Positions 1-11,000 of a stretch of DNA of 64,000 bases are shown here, piece after piece (position 1 is the stretch's first letter; every line of letters begins with the position of its first letter). A program made the position numbers and the translations under genes. The stretch comes from Lepidodermella squamata (taxonomy: Eukaryota; Gastrotricha), in assembly GCA_047495785.1 (NCBI GenBank), contig JBLDXI010000003.1:3534001-3598000 (forward strand), in the 5' to 3' direction. The notes beneath the pieces were generated by a model. That model had not been told where the DNA came from, ran no database searches, and saw only the letters and a list, made by a program, of their open reading frames with translations.

Positions 1-350
1 TTCAGGCCTATCATCGCAGTGCTAAATTGATTGCGAGATAACATATCGGCAACTGCCGAGTCTTCTTCGGCATTTCGAATTTTCGCCAACCCACCCTTGC
101 CGTTATTTTCACCCAACCGGCGTAGGAAATAACTCGTCGCGGTGTCGTAGGAATAAGATCGGACGAATGATGCTGTTTTGAAGTAGGTATTGCCGACCCT
201 AATCAGGTTAGGATCGCCTAGAACGGCCGGGTAAGGTTGGTAGCGAATCGACGCCCTTGGCTTAGCCGCTGTATTGAAAATTCGAAGAGGGGCTGGTTGG
301 ACATGGAAGATCAGTGAGTAAATAATTGAGGCCAATAAAGGTAATATCAT
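1..350 (-). CDS. C-type-lectin-like secreted protein, 5' part only
   Basis: An open frame runs from an ATG at 350 off the left edge of the window (116 codons, no stop). The first residues (MILPLLASIIYSLIFHV) look like a signal peptide. The later part reads GGLAKIRNAEEDSAVADML and then MIGL; this A-x-I-x-N-A-E-E-D pattern followed by an IGL is typical of the first half of a C-type lectin-like fold, where it is usually followed by a WIGL strand. The carbohydrate-binding loop and disulphide cysteines would lie outside the window, so sugar binding cannot be judged. No intron is needed in the visible part. Family assignment is by motif memory only. Confidence 0.6.
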   Translation of the reverse strand, partial: MILPLLASIIYSLIFHVQPAPLRIFNTAAKPRASIRYQPYPAVLGDPNLIRVGNTYFKTASFVRSYSYDTATSYFLRRLGENNGKGGLAKIRNAEEDSAVADMLSRNQFSTAMIGL

Positions 351-1698
351 TTAAAGATACTAAAAAAACTTTGAAAGAAATAAAATTAGGTATTAATTGC
401 TTAAACCGCAATAAAATTGGTATTTTTTCGTAATTTGATAAGACTCGTCATGCGAAGCGGTGTGTATTTACACCTGTCGCTTGACAACGTGTCGATCGAT
501 GTCGATTTTTGGCACTCTGCACGTAGCTATGGCCCATCACAGGTGAGCGTGTTAGTCGCCAGGTGACTACTATTAGTGCGTTGTTTATGAATGCGCCTAA
601 AAATTGATCTACAAGTTGTTCGATTCATCGCGCGTTCTTGTTGCCAATTTGTGCGGCCGCGTACATGATCGATCAGCGCAAAAATGTGTACAAACAACAA
701 AGCTTAAAGGTGGTCGGTGCTGCCAGTGCTGCTGGTACAACTCCCTTGTTGTCCCATTTCGGACAGTGATATACCAGCTGTGGTCCTCCTGTCGATAAAT
801 CGTCCGCCTTAAAAATCGGATATCGGGTCATTTTTACTCAGAATTGCGAAATGATTGATTGAAAGTGATAACTTGTGACGGTTGGTGTAACAAAGTCCAA
901 TGGCTTGAAAAATTACATTCTAGAAAACACTTTACACTAAATCGTGGAATGAGAATCCGCCAAGCAAATCCGATTTAAACACACTCATTCTCAATAATAG
1001 TTTGATGAATCATAAATCAGCGGATTGGTCAGAGGCTCGGCGATTTTTGAACTAAAAATTCCCGGTTAAGGTGGACAGCTCAAATGCGATGTCGATAATA
1101 AGAAGGCTGATAGTTATCGGCCAACTTAATTCCACGAAATTTTATCACTTAAAGAGTAGAAAGAAAATGGATCATAAAATCCGATATATAAACGGCGCTT
1201 TTTTGGAAACAAATTTAGCAATAACCGCGGCAATTTTTATGACAATCAGCGTTAAATAAAAAAATTCTGAATCCAAATAGCGCATTGATCGGGAAGAGGC
1301 TTCTCTTATATGTAGTACCCTTGAAATCTCAAATTGTTCGTGATTTTTTTCGGTGTTCGGAAACATGGTATTAAGGGTCGTTTAGTTTCCAATTTTTCTT
1401 TACTGTTTCATTGAATTTTATGGGGTTAACGAGTGCTATTGGTAAATACTCGCCTTATTATTTTATTTACGAAACGCCATTCACTGGCGAAAACAACACT
1501 ATCGGTTTTATGGATTCTCGTGTTCTAGAGAACGCGTGGTAGCTAGTCCCAGGTTTGGTCGCACGCCACTAAAAAGTGGTTTTATCATCAACAAATTGTT
1601 TGCATCAGGTGTTACAGCTGTAGGTTTTTCACTGTTGAGAAAAACCGCCATTTTTTTATGAAAATGGATAAGTAATACTTTTCGGATTTATTCGGAAA
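351..1698. other. Intergenic spacer
   Basis: AT-rich stretch between two divergently transcribed genes. Short open frames occur on both strands but none has splice partners, low-complexity bias or a recognisable motif. It should hold the promoters of the lectin-like gene (leftward) and of the Ser/Lys-rich secreted protein (rightward). I see no clear TATA box or repeat. Confidence 0.5.
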
Positions 1699-4032
1699 AT
1701 GCGTTTTTCTCGTGCGCTCTTAATTGCTGTATTCCTAATTAGCCATGGTATAGGAACTTGCCTAAATTCGAATTAATTTAATTTACTCTATAATTTCAGC
1801 TATGGCTGATGGTGGTGAAAACGGCGATGAACTATGCTACGACGAGACACAGGCTGATCCTCAGCAAAGCATCAACTCAATTCCAAGTTCCAATGATGAT
1901 GACTCAAGCTCTGAAATCTGCATCGATGAAAGCCAATCTGCCTCAGCCTCGGCCGAGTTCGATCATGCTGAGTACGAATCGATCGAAGCTTCGTCACGGC
2001 AACGACGGCCAGTCACCCTTTTAAAAAGCTCGTGGAAAATCAGCGAAGAAAGCGATGACAGCTCTTTAAATAGTGAACTGACCAGCAATGAGGAAGGTGC
2101 CGAAAATGATGCGGGATTCGATTCCAGCTTTGATGCTTCATCTCGAAGTTCCGGTGAGCAATCTGGGACAGGCAAACGCTCGTCATCGGGATCTGATTCA
2201 GCTTCGTTCAGTAGGTATTTTTTAAATATATTTTCGCTATGATTCTATTTCTTATTTTTAAGGTGGATTAAGGTCTGGTAATGGCAAGTGGAGCTATCAG
2301 AAAGCTGGCTACACTATAACGTCCTTTAGGAAAGCTTCATCGCCGCGTAGGTTGCCTGTTATATTATTTGGGGCAAATAATATTTATCTGCATTTTTTTA
2401 TTAGAAAATAGGAGAGACCCTGAGATATCGAATGGACGGCGCCAATCCGAAGCTTCTTCCAGCATCGCCAAACGCCACACTAAAGCCAGCGCGTCTAGCT
2501 CTGAATCTAGCGCCGACCTTCGGGGATCCCACAAGAAGACGGAAAATATGGCCCAGGAGGCCCACTCTGCCGACTACGCCTCCCGCGACTCGAAGCGCAA
2601 CAAGGCCCACCACCGCCGAGACCAATCCTATAGTGAGTCGAGGCGAGATGAATCTCATAGCAAGTTCGGCAAAGTCCCGAAGAGACCTCCTCATGCTACG
2701 AAATCACGAAAGAATTTATGGCCAGTGAAGCCCCGGAAAACCTCTAGTAAGATGGAATTCGGCAAAACTTCCTACTCGGCGTCCCACGGTTCTGGCGATA
2801 GTTCGATTTCCGGCTCTGAAAGGAAGGTGATTAATCACAAAGCCTCAAAGTCGGGTTCCAGATCAACCTTTACCCGTAAGTTTAATAACGATAATTCCCG
2901 CTAATTTCGAAAGTAATTTATCATTAAAGGCAGAGCGCCAGTAAAACCTGACACAATTCGCCGTCGGGAAAATTCAGTTGGTCCCGCAACACGGCCGGTG
3001 AGGTACGATAAGCGTGAAACTAACCGGAATATCGGGCGTCAACGTCGCAGGAACCTCGACGACGGCCAAGCTGAGAGCCGCCGCAAGGGCAGTGTCGCGA
3101 TCGATTACAAGAAGAAGAAGGCCATCCTCAATAGGCCGGGCTATCGAAAAGTAAGCTCAGAATCTGAAGGAAGTTCCGTTTCCTACTCGTCGGCGCAAAG
3201 GCAACGTAAATACGAGAAACGCGTCGCAGATCGTCCAGGATACCGAAATCACCATATCAAGGCTCCTGGGGCGAAAAAAGCCAGAAAGGTCAGCAAGTCG
3301 AGCCATGGATCTACTGCTAGCAAGTCCGAACCCGCCCAACGCGAAAAGGCCCCGAAAGCCCGACCTGTCGACTACTCCTCCCGTCCCCGCGTCTACAGCA
3401 AGAAGTCTGCCTCCGACTACAACAAGTCCTCGTTCGAGCCCGCTCGCCCACGAAAATCGGTAGTAATTGTGAAATACCGAACTATCAATGGAAAGCCGTC
3501 CGAATCCGACTCTGAGTCCGCCCAGAAGGCCGTGAAGCCAATCAACTGGAGAAAAGCCGAAGACTCGGACAAGAGCTACTCGAAAATCACCCGTCCTTCC
3601 TCGCGAGGCCGCAGCATGAAAGCTATCAATTCTGAAAGCGGCATTTCATCGGAATCCAGATCGGCGTCAATCGTTCAAGATCGGTTGAAGCGAGATGAGA
3701 AGCCTCATCGGCGCTATCCAGGTTCAAAGACAGCGGGCAAGGCTTCCCGTTTCCAACCGGCGAAAAGAGGTCGAGTAGTTGAAAGTCAGCCTACATCTCG
3801 CAGCGAAGAATCTGCCAGCTTTAATTCGGAGGGCGAGAGCAGCGAATCAGGAGATGTAGGGAGATTGAATCACAGGAAGGAAAACAAGGCCGGGATGAAG
3901 AAAAAACACGGCCACTGCGATTTGAGCAAGGAGGCAAAGCCTGGTCACAACTACGGTTTCTACGCTGGATATGATCATTCGGGGTATTTTGGTCGCGAAA
4001 ACTTCAACCCGTTTGCTGATTATAAACATTGA
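1699..4032 (+). CDS. Secreted Ser/Lys/Arg-rich low-complexity protein, 704 aa
   Basis: Five exons join in one frame: 1699-1747, 1800-2210, 2263-2350, 2412-2875 and 2930-4032. Exon 1 encodes a signal peptide (MRFSRALLIAVFLISHA). The N-terminal part is acidic and Ser-rich; the rest is basic, full of Ser, Lys, Arg and Tyr, with short motifs such as HSADYASRDSKRNKAHHRR that recur in the proteins at 18431-19786 and 39328-40529. No globular domain is visible. A polyadenylation signal AATAAA lies at 4181-4186. The second intron can also be spliced at GTATTT (2213) with a later acceptor, changing one or two residues. Function unknown; a secreted matrix or adhesive component is inference from composition. 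Confidence 0.75.
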
Positions 4033-4489
4033 AACCTGACAATGACTTCATAGATAATAGTATAGAATAGAATTCAAGAGTGATTGATATTTTTTCGTGT
4101 TCTCAAAGGGAGAGCTTCGTTTATTCGTAGTTTGTTTTGCCGTAATTTATTCCTGCCATTGAATGCCGAGTAAAAATTAAAATAAAATTACCGCAACGGC
4201 TATTAAATGTTGACGATTTTGTCTGAGAAGGATGCAAAAGTTTCCGCGATATTCATATAGTCTAGAAGATCAGCTTTCCAGCGGTACCAACATAAGTGCT
4301 TCAAAATATATCAAATTAAATTAGTAGGAAACGTCATTTTGGGAACCTCTTTCAGCCAACCCAAATTCCGAGAGTTAGGTATGAAGTTTTTACCCCAATC
4401 CAATAGAGCCTAGGACAGTGTGCGGGTAAACAAAATGACTTGTTGCTGGCTTAGAATTCGATAAAGGTGAGCTTAAGGTTTAGGTTACG
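4033..4489. other. 3' flank and spacer
   Basis: Contains the polyadenylation signal of the preceding gene (4181-4186) and otherwise AT-rich sequence with no supportable gene. It ends at the inverted-repeat element that starts near 4490. Confidence 0.5.
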
Positions 4490-4690
4490 TACCGTAAATT
4501 GGGGCAAAATGGCCGCGGGAAAAAAATTACCCCCTGATTTTTTCGCATTTTTACACGTTTCAGAGGGTCCTGATTCCGATTTTATAGGAAGCTCATTTTG
4601 CCCCAGGTTTGGGGCAAATTGGACAGGTGTTTTGGGGCTAATTGGCCACCCTTATCCTTATAATGGGTTTTTAATATTTAGTGATTGTGA

Positions 4691-4775
4691 GGGTTGAATG
4701 GTCGAGTGGTTGTGATGCGTCCATCAGAACTTGAGTGATCTGATGAGCGACGGTTCGAATCCTCATAAAGTGGCA
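4691..4775 (+). other. tRNA-like sequence (degenerate) in left palindrome arm
   Basis: An A-box-like TGGTCGAGTGG (4699-4709) is followed 42 bp later by a perfect B-box GGTTCGAATCC (4752-4762), the RNA polymerase III internal promoter arrangement. Between them CATCAGA and TCTGATG form a 7-bp stem with a 10-base loop in place of a normal anticodon arm, and the T-stem pairs poorly beyond the B-box. It therefore looks like a tRNA-derived pseudogene or SINE head, not a functional tRNA. An inverted copy lies at about 5005-5085. Confidence 0.55.
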
Positions 4776-5004
4776 TTTTTTTGCTCCGCATTTAATTTTT
4801 TTAATTTTTTTGTTTTAACTGTCCATTTTAATAATTTTTAATTAGTTTCTCCGTTTTTTCTGAGAGTTTTATTGCTGAGCAACTTTTAAACGTCTCCCGA
4901 ACAAAAAAACTGTCTGGCATACGTGGTGTTAGTGGAATAATTAAAATCGAAAATTAACAACAAAATTAAAAAAATTAAATGCGGAGCAAAAAATGCCACT
5001 ATAT

Positions 5005-5085
5005 GAGGATTCGAACCGTCGCTCATCAGATCACTCAAGTTCTGATGGACGCATCACAACCACTCGACCATTCAACCCTCACAAC
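5005..5085 (-). other. tRNA-like sequence (degenerate) in right palindrome arm
   Basis: Inverted copy of the tRNA-like sequence of the left arm: the reverse complement carries the same B-box, the CATCAGA stem and the A-box region with very few differences. The two copies point towards each other, so transcripts from either arm could fold back on the other. Confidence 0.5.
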
Positions 5086-5569
5086 CACTAAATATTAAAA
5101 GCCCATTATAAGGATAAGGGTGGCCAATTAGCCCCCATCATTGAGTTTTCCATGGGGTAATTTGGCCACAATCACCTAGCCATACCTGTGCATCGCCTGG
5201 GGTCGCGGTTTTTTTTGCTGTCATCTTCGACGAAAATGGCCGAAGGAAAAAAATTCATCTGAACATCAAACCTCGTGATTGGCTCCAGGTAATTCAATTT
5301 AGAGGGGTCATTTTTACCTCCCTAAACTCACCTCTGTGCAACAACATGCTGTGACCTCATTTCGGGACATACCTGGCTGAAAATTTGCAGGCTTGTAGGA
5401 GGCTTGTTGATAATTGTCCCCGTAAATTTTTATAAAGTTTTACCTTGTAGTTTTTGAGCTATCGATAAAATGGTGAAAACCTCAATTTTTGGCCAATTAG
5501 CCCCAAAAGTTCATTTTGCCCCAAATGACGGTATCTAAATTATTAGCGGAAATTAAGGAATTCTTCCCG

Positions 5570-7672
5570 GTGTTGAGGGCAGAACCGAGAATTCTGCCCG
5601 CTGAAAATGCCCGAGGGCGTAGCGGAGCGCAGCGAAGCGAAGCCCGAGGGTATTTTCAAGGGCTGAATTCGAGGTTTTGCCCGAGACACAAGGGAAGAGT
5701 TCCTGTTCCTTCCCAGTTGGTTATTTTCGTTAATCCGACACTCGGACGAGTGAAAATGGGGAATGGTGTATAGTGCGTATGAAAGATGACCGTTGTTAAT
5801 AACGAAAATAAGAAATCCAGCTTAAAATTTGTAGCAAATTTTTTTTTTGAATTTTTTTGTTCGTTGTTCATTTCCTTGTTTTATTATCAATTGAATATTG
5901 CGAATTTCCGTCGAATTTTCAATGGAGATCACTTTTGATATTGGCGACCTGGGCCTCGGTGCTCTCGCTGACGGCTCCGTGGAAGTGAAACAGCGCGAAG
6001 AATCCGATCCAATTCGACTTCTCGAACGAGAACTTGATGCTGATATCGAAGAAGAAGAATCCGATGAAGAGGGTGATACGTCGGAGTTCATTCAAGAAGT
6101 CGAAAATTTCGTGGCTGGTTTTGAAGCAAACGGCACAGCTCAGAAAACCAAGCAGCACTGGAGCCGATTTGTCGCATTTGTCGAGCAGCGATTCCACATT
6201 TCGGAGCAACTATTAGTTGAACTTACGGTCAAGGATATGGATCTCTATGTCGCTCTTTTTCTCAAGCAGTTGACGAAGACTGATGGTAGCGCGATGGAGC
6301 CGACAACGATTCGAGGCATTTATTCCTCCATCATTCGCCATCTCCGCGATGTGACGAAGAACGAAATCAACTTCACCATGGCGAGAGTCGATTTCTTCTA
6401 TAGCATGAAAATGCTGAAATCCAAGTTTGTCGAATCTAAGCGTGCTGGAAAGGGAAATAAAGCCCGAGCATCTGAATGCCTAGAACGAGAAGATATTGAT
6501 AAAATGCGTGAGGCGAAAACGCTGACTGATGACACGCCAATCGGTTTGATCACGATGCTGTGGCTGGTTTTCACCGTGTATTTCGGTCTTCGTGGCCGTG
6601 ATGAACATCTACAAATGAAGTAGGTTGTTGGATTGCCATTGAAAAATTGTTAAATTGGCCGTTTTCAGGTTTGGTGATGTCCAGCTAAAAACCGAATCTG
6701 GAGGTCGCAGGTATCTCGAATTCAACGAGCGACAGACTAAAACCAGGAATGGCGAATCAACCCACTCAAAACTGGCACCACGAGCATACGAGAACGGTGG
6801 CTTTTTCTGCCCGGTTCGATTGTTCCTTATTTTTTGTGCAAAACGACCGGGAAAGTTTTCGCGCCCGAGTGACCCAATGTATGTTGGTTGCCTGACCCGA
6901 TTTCGACCCGACGGCCTCTTCTACAAATGCCAAAATTTGGGCAAGAACCCCCTTGGATCGCTCCTCAAGGACGCCGCTGTCGGTGCTGGTATTACCAAAC
7001 GAATCACGAACCACCCGGCTCGAAAGTTTCTCGTCTCAACCCTCTCTGAACTCGGTGTCGATTCTCGAAAGATCATCCAGATTACTGGTCATGCATCGGT
7101 CGATTCTCTGAACAGTTACCACAAACTCAACACCTCTGAACGACGAAGTATCAGCGACAAACTGGCTGTCGGTTTCGGTGATGGACAATCAGCTGCAGTT
7201 TCGGGTGTGTCTGCACAAGAGATCAAGCCAACCGAAGGATTGGTGGTGGCCGAGTCGCATTTCTCGCAAACGCTGCTGCTTCGAAACGTCGAAAATGACC
7301 CGCGCGATGAGCCACCCGTAAAGCAAGCTAAACCCATGCCGATCTTCAATTTCTCGAATTGCTCCGTCGTTATTAACAATTAATCCGGCCCAAACACTTG
7401 TTTTAAAGTTTAAACATTCTAATAAAGGTTATTCACTTGTTCACTCGTTTGGTCAGAGTCTGAAGGTTGTAGTAAAGGGACTGGGAACGGAAATTGAAGT
7501 TGTGCAACATTATTTCAGGTGAGAGGTTTTCCCGAATTTTTGAGAGCATCAATTGATTTTCGAAAATAAAAAATCCACCCTAATCGTTTGAGCGGGCAGA
7601 AACAGCGGGCAGAAACATCGGGCAGAATCACTTTTTCCGTCTAGGCAAAAAATAACCAACTGGGCAGGAAGA
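5570..7672. mobile_element. Crypton-type tyrosine-recombinase element with inverted end motifs
   Basis: A tyrosine-recombinase gene is bracketed by matching sequence. CCCAGTTGGTTATTTT near 5712-5727 reappears inverted near 7647-7665. GGGCAGAA and its complement occur at 5577-5584 and 5592-5599 on the left, and three times in direct orientation at 7594-7601, 7607-7614 and 7620-7627 on the right. Limits are approximate. Classical Cryptons lack terminal inverted repeats, so the end motifs may be recombinase-binding arms instead. Element copy number cannot be judged from one window. Confidence 0.55.
5922..7383 (+). CDS. Crypton-type tyrosine recombinase, 470 aa
   Basis: Two exons, 5922-6619 and 6669-7383, with a 49-bp intron ending TTTTCAG. 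The second half shows the tyrosine-recombinase signature: an Arg in FGLRGRDEHLQMK (R224 or R226), NHPARKFL (H348, R351), ITGH (H374) and the nucleophile Tyr in NSYHKL (Y383). The block NLGKNPLGSLLKDAAVGAGI with the following NH-x2-R resembles the DUF3504 domain found in Cryptons and in domesticated derivatives such as QRICH1. An acidic N-terminal region (EEEESDEEGD) precedes a core-binding helical segment. AATAAA lies at 7421-7426, 38 bp past the stop. The frame is intact, so it may be active or domesticated. Confidence 0.8.
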
Positions 7673-8018
7673 AATTGGGATAGAGTTTTTCAAAAATGCA
7701 TAAATTCATAAAACTGTGCAGAGATATATTAAAAAATTGATAACCCCGGTTTCAAATTAACCTATATTTTCGACAATATTCATAAAAATCAAGGGGGAAT
7801 GAAAAATGGAGATGCCATCAGGAAGCGGCACCCCAAAATATGCGCTAAATATTTCACATTTTTATGATTATTTTGTATCATTTGGACCCCAAAAACGATG
7901 GTTTTGTCCGTAAAAACGGAATTTACTGTATACGTGTATGTTGACAGATCGCGAGACATTAGTTATAATCAATTTATTAATCACTTATAACGAATAACTG
8001 ATGTTCTCTGGGGTTCTT
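7673..8018. other. Spacer and 3' flank of channel gene
   Basis: AT-rich. The reverse strand has a polyadenylation signal AATAAA at 7973-7978, about 40 bp past the stop of the minus-strand channel gene. Nothing else recognised. Confidence 0.5.
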
Positions 8019-11000
8019 TTACCACCTAGCCGATGCCAAGAGGAGCAAGTAACCGTGAAGACAGGCGAACGCAACAGCAACTAGAGTAGCTACAAATGCA
8101 TCACAAGCCCTTATGGCGCTAAGAATAGAATTCATCCGTCGATTCGACCGCTTCCTTTCAACGGCATTAGCGTAACAACAAGCAATCAATTGGTAGACGG
8201 TGCAACTCGAGCAAATCCAAGCCGATGAAGAGAGGAGATCGTTCAACAAAAAATGCTGCGAAGTTCTCGCAACATTGCCGACAGCCGCTGATTGCGCTAC
8301 GCCCATTGCTAGAAGAACTGCCATGGAAAAAGCCGGCCTGTCTGGCATGTGAGCCGGCATGGAAAATGACGCGATTTCAACCAGCATCAAAATCGCATTT
8401 GGGACTACAAAATTCGACGTGTAATACGCCGGGTTCCTCCTGGCTGAAATCACGAAGAAAGCAGTGCTGGTATTGGACCCTCTGTAGGACATACTCGATA
8501 GGGTCGAGCCATGGCCGACATACTGCCAGCGATCTGAGGCCAGGCCGTTCCACAGGAAAACCGGGTCTTTGAACTTGACCATAGCCAGGCCTCGATTCAT
8601 CGAAAATGTGAACATGCAAGTTTGCTCGTCGAACGGGAATTTGGCTAGATCGAGTTCGCAGGATGCTGTCCAAATGCCGTCTTTAATCCAGTAGAAATCG
8701 ATAGTTCGATTAGGGGATGACGATGACTTTGACATAACTGCGATCAAATCGTCCCCGAATTCGTTGTTGAACTGCATGTAGGCGTTGCCGTGGGAGCTTC
8801 CGACAAATCGATACGCCGGGGTCCAAACTTCCTGGGCTGAGGCGACGTACAACTGCTCGGGTGGTCGCTTCGTTAGCAGATCTATTGAATCAGCCGGGCA
8901 AGTATTGACTGTCCAGGAAAGCAGAAGTGACCCAGTTAGGGTTACGACCTCCTGTACAGTGTCTATATCATCGAGCTTCTCGATTCCGAAAGCTGGTCTG
9001 ATGTTGAAGACTTCACCACGCGGGGTTAAGGGAGCTGCTCGAGTCGGTAGAAAACTCGAGCATTCCAGCATCAATTGTTTTGCTGTTATATTTGCCATTG
9101 GTAGATCACCAGTGACGGCGAAGATGTCTTTCAACAACATTTGGTATGTTGAGTTCTGACTGCGAGCGACCAATTCTAAAACAGTTGATTCATCTGTATT
9201 GGAAATGGATCAATATTCATGGTATGAATCATAATCGGGCGATAATGATTGAACCTAAGCTTCCATGAAGGGATGGCCTGGTTTCCTCAGTCGATGCCTC
9301 TGTTGCAGTAGCTTCATTTATCTAATAGGAACAATTACTTATTCGCTTAATGGGAATTTTGAAGATTTGAACATACCGTAGTGCGATAACTCGATGGTGA
9401 GCCAGATGGCGTCTGGAGGAGGAAAAGCTCAATCTTCGACCCGATAGTTAAAAAAATAGAAACTTACTGAGATCTTAGATGCGGCGAACATAGTTGATGA
9501 ACTCTTCGCAGTTGTTGATACTGCCAATATCGGCCCCAAAGTTGTGGATGGCAAATTTGACGTAGAAGTCGCAATCTGCAAGTCCCACTATTTCAACTTG
9601 GGAATGAGAAGGGAAGTTATCTTACGGTCGTTGGAGATGAGTTGCCTAAAATTGTCTGCGATGAAGTCTGAGTGGGAAAAACTCATGCTAATCAGTGCAA
9701 TAAGTAAGTAATAGAACTCTAACCGAGACCGATGTTGGCGGAGAGGTGGAAGTAGAAGAACTTCCCGTAGTTTTTGATGTCGACTCCAAAGTTGTCGATG
9801 GCAAAAAATATACAGTAGAAATCGCAAGCTACAAGTCCCACTTAAGCAATTTTCAAGTGAGGGAGAAAGTTATCTTACGGTCGCTGGAGACGTGTTGCCT
9901 AAAATTGTCTGCGATCCAGTCTGAGTGGGAAAAAGTCATGCTAATCAGTGCAATAAGTAATGGAACTCCAACCGAAACCGATGTTGTCGGAAATGTGGTT
10001 TTACTAGCAGTTGTTGTTGATGCCGACCCGACACTTGTGGATGGCAAACTTGAAGTAGAAATCGCAAGCTGTATGTCGCAGTTTAGCAATTTGGAAGAGA
10101 GGAAGGAAGATAACTTACAGTCGCTGGGGATGTGTTGCCTAAAGTCGTCTGCGATAAAGTCGAAGTAGAATATGTCAGAATGGGCAAATCAAATTCTTAC
10201 TGAGGTCGATGTAGTCGGAGAGGTAGTTTTACTTGCAGTAGAACTTCCCGAAGTTGTTGATGTCGATTCCAAGGTAGTGGGATTTGGCGTAGATGAAGTT
10301 GGGACCTACAACCCCCCTCGATTACCAAATTTTAAATTAAGATTTGCCTCTTCAAACTCACGATTGTTGAAGACGTGGGAGCCATGGTTGGGGCTACCGT
10401 CGTTGAAGTTGTCTGATATAAGGTCTTGTAAAGGGGTATTAATTTTGTTCGAAAATCAAACCGAAGTAGAAGTTGTCGTGCTGCTGGTTGAGGTTGTCAA
10501 AGCTGGGCATGACCATGTGTTAATGGAATGCACATCGACCCAGACCGCAGTCCTTTCCGAAGTGTAGTCACTCTGGCTCATAACCCCCATGTAGACCTGA
10601 GACCCGTTCATCGCTTGCTGCAGAGATTCAGTCAGATTGGCGTTACTCATCGCCACTGAGCAGTAGCCCTTCGCATTGCAAACCGTGATTGATAGCGAGT
10701 TGGTTTGAAATCTGATCTGCCACGTCACCTTGCCCCATAGGTAAGCGTCGAGATAGGATGCACTGATAGGCGATGAGCAGGCATCAGGGTAGCCAGAGTT
10801 GCATCCCGCCCAGAATTTTGTCGCACTCGGTGTTTTAATGTTCTTGAACGCCACGCCATCGTGCCCTGCGGGTCTCATTGAGATTAAAAATCCTGAAAAT
10901 CCGATTAATAAATGTCATGTATATCACGTTTGGCTGGAAGCTTATAAACCTGTGAAATTGGTATCCCATACGCCATAGTATTCGCCCCAATTGAACCCAT

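Larger units (their letters stand above)
4490..5533. mobile_element. Nested inverted-repeat (MITE-like) element
   Basis: The outer ends are inverted repeats of about 23 bp: TACCGT plus TTGGGGCAAAATG at 4490-4512, and its reverse complement at 5511-5533, with about 20 of 23 positions matching. Inside lies a long imperfect palindrome, arms about 4634-4812 and 4958-5134, separated by roughly 145 bp. Each arm carries tRNA-like promoter boxes. The motif GGGGCAAAWTGG and its complement recur several more times. No coding sequence is visible, so it would be non-autonomous. I could not identify a convincing target-site duplication. Confidence 0.6.

Noticed and set aside
604-1366. Short open frames on both strands
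   Set aside because: No splice partners, no composition bias or motif; lengths are expected by chance.
4691-4775. Functional tRNA gene
   Set aside because: Internal promoter boxes are good, but the T-stem and anticodon arm do not fold properly and the sequence lies inside an inverted-repeat element.
4467-5871. Open frames across the inverted-repeat elements
   Set aside because: They follow the repeat sequence in arbitrary frames and match no transposase signature.
9588-10168. Plus- and minus-strand frames giving repeated peptides such as ISMTFSHSDWIADNFRQ
   Set aside because: They are exon plus intron sequence of the channel gene read in the wrong frame; the in-frame splice solution gives Thr/Ser-rich stalk peptides.
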